This document shows, piece by piece, positions 63,641 to 64,000 of a stretch of DNA of 64,000 nucleotides. Origin of the DNA: Mixophyes australis (lineage: Eukaryota; Chordata; Amphibia; Anura; Limnodynastidae). The stretch covers positions 253,114,728 through 253,178,727 of the forward strand of contig JAVHZZ010000004.1 of assembly GCA_036250195.1 (NCBI GenBank), written 5' to 3'. The position numbers and the translations under genes are program-made. The notes under the pieces were generated by a model. The model saw only the letters and a list, made by a program, of their open reading frames with translations. It had not been told where the DNA came from and ran no database searches. Each line of letters starts with the position of its first letter. The stretch's first letter is position 1.

Positions 63641-64000
63641 ATATTTTGATTTGTTAAAGATATATAAATAAAATCAATAAAAAACAAGATTTAAAAAAAG
63701 TGAAATGGATATCTGTTAGTTTTCCAGAATAATTAAAAGAATGAAAATCAGAACAATTCAAACAACAAACTGCATATTTCCAGAAGCATGAACACTCAAT
63801 GCCTTCTGATTCTTTAAAATCTTTACTGCATGTTTTATTTAAAAAATATTAATTTTATTTTACTCAGTTGTTATTTGTTGATTTTTCCCCCCCTCAATAT
63901 TTGTTATATATTTTGTTTTCTCAAGAGTGGCAACAATTGTATAACTCAATTTATTTGCCTTGTTGATTTACATTTCACTTGGTGTCTGATATGAACACTG
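63641..64000. other. Unannotated AT-rich DNA
   Basis: No feature recognised to the end of the window. Confidence 0.5.

Overview
This window looks like TE-saturated, gene-poor vertebrate DNA, most likely from an anuran amphibian. That is an inference from the mix: L2-type LINE tails ending in ATATAAATAAA plus TGATG repeats, a tRNA-derived SINE with the same tail, Ty3/gypsy chromoviruses, hAT and pogo transposons, frog-like palindromic MITEs, and long satellites. I see no host exon, tRNA, rRNA or bacterial-type gene. Every long ORF belongs to a transposable element.

Layout. 1-5.3 kb is AT-rich noncoding DNA with a (TA)n tract, a MITE, one copy of a 976-bp repeat and a possible LTR remnant. 5.3-13.3 kb is a full-length chromovirus on the minus strand (element A; LTR-gag-pol-LTR, 5-bp target duplication GTGAG). 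14.6-15.6 kb holds the second copy of the 976-bp repeat, followed by a rearranged L1/Tx1-like LINE fragment. 17.2-19.6 kb has two pieces of a gypsy-type LTR around a palindromic MITE and a hammerhead-ribozyme-like motif. 21-23.9 kb has decayed gypsy pol pieces, an LTR-like block and (TATC)n plus 28-bp arrays. 25.9-28.6 kb is a long foldback repeat split by a pogo-type transposon with an intact 416-aa transposase. 31.5-35.6 kb contains MITEs, an L2 tail and a solo LTR. 35.75-41.3 kb is a second chromovirus on the minus strand (element B) with LTRs that look identical and intact gag and pol. 41.4-45 kb has a SINE, MITEs and an L2 tail. 45.6-49.1 kb is a G-rich minisatellite of about 31 bp, interrupted by a hAT MITE. 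50.6-59.1 kb is an 8.46-kb hAT transposon whose 997-aa transposase sits next to about 40 near-identical 100-bp monomers. 59.5-60 kb is another LTR. 60.4-63.6 kb is an L2-type LINE on the minus strand, split by a solo LTR related to element A.

How the parts work together. Both chromoviruses show the same architecture. A TATA box lies about 31 nt before a 10-nt stretch that is exactly complementary to the primer-binding site, which implies self-primed reverse transcription as in the Tf1/sushi group. The PBS sits 2 nt after the LTR and 1 nt before the gag ATG. Gag and pol are joined by a -1 frameshift (GGGAAAT or GGGAAAC, each followed by a stem). The pol ORF runs through the polypurine tract into the 3' LTR. 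The LTRs of A and of the related solo LTR carry arrays of a small inverted repeat whose arms co-vary between copies. I consider this the most interesting unexplained signal in the window.
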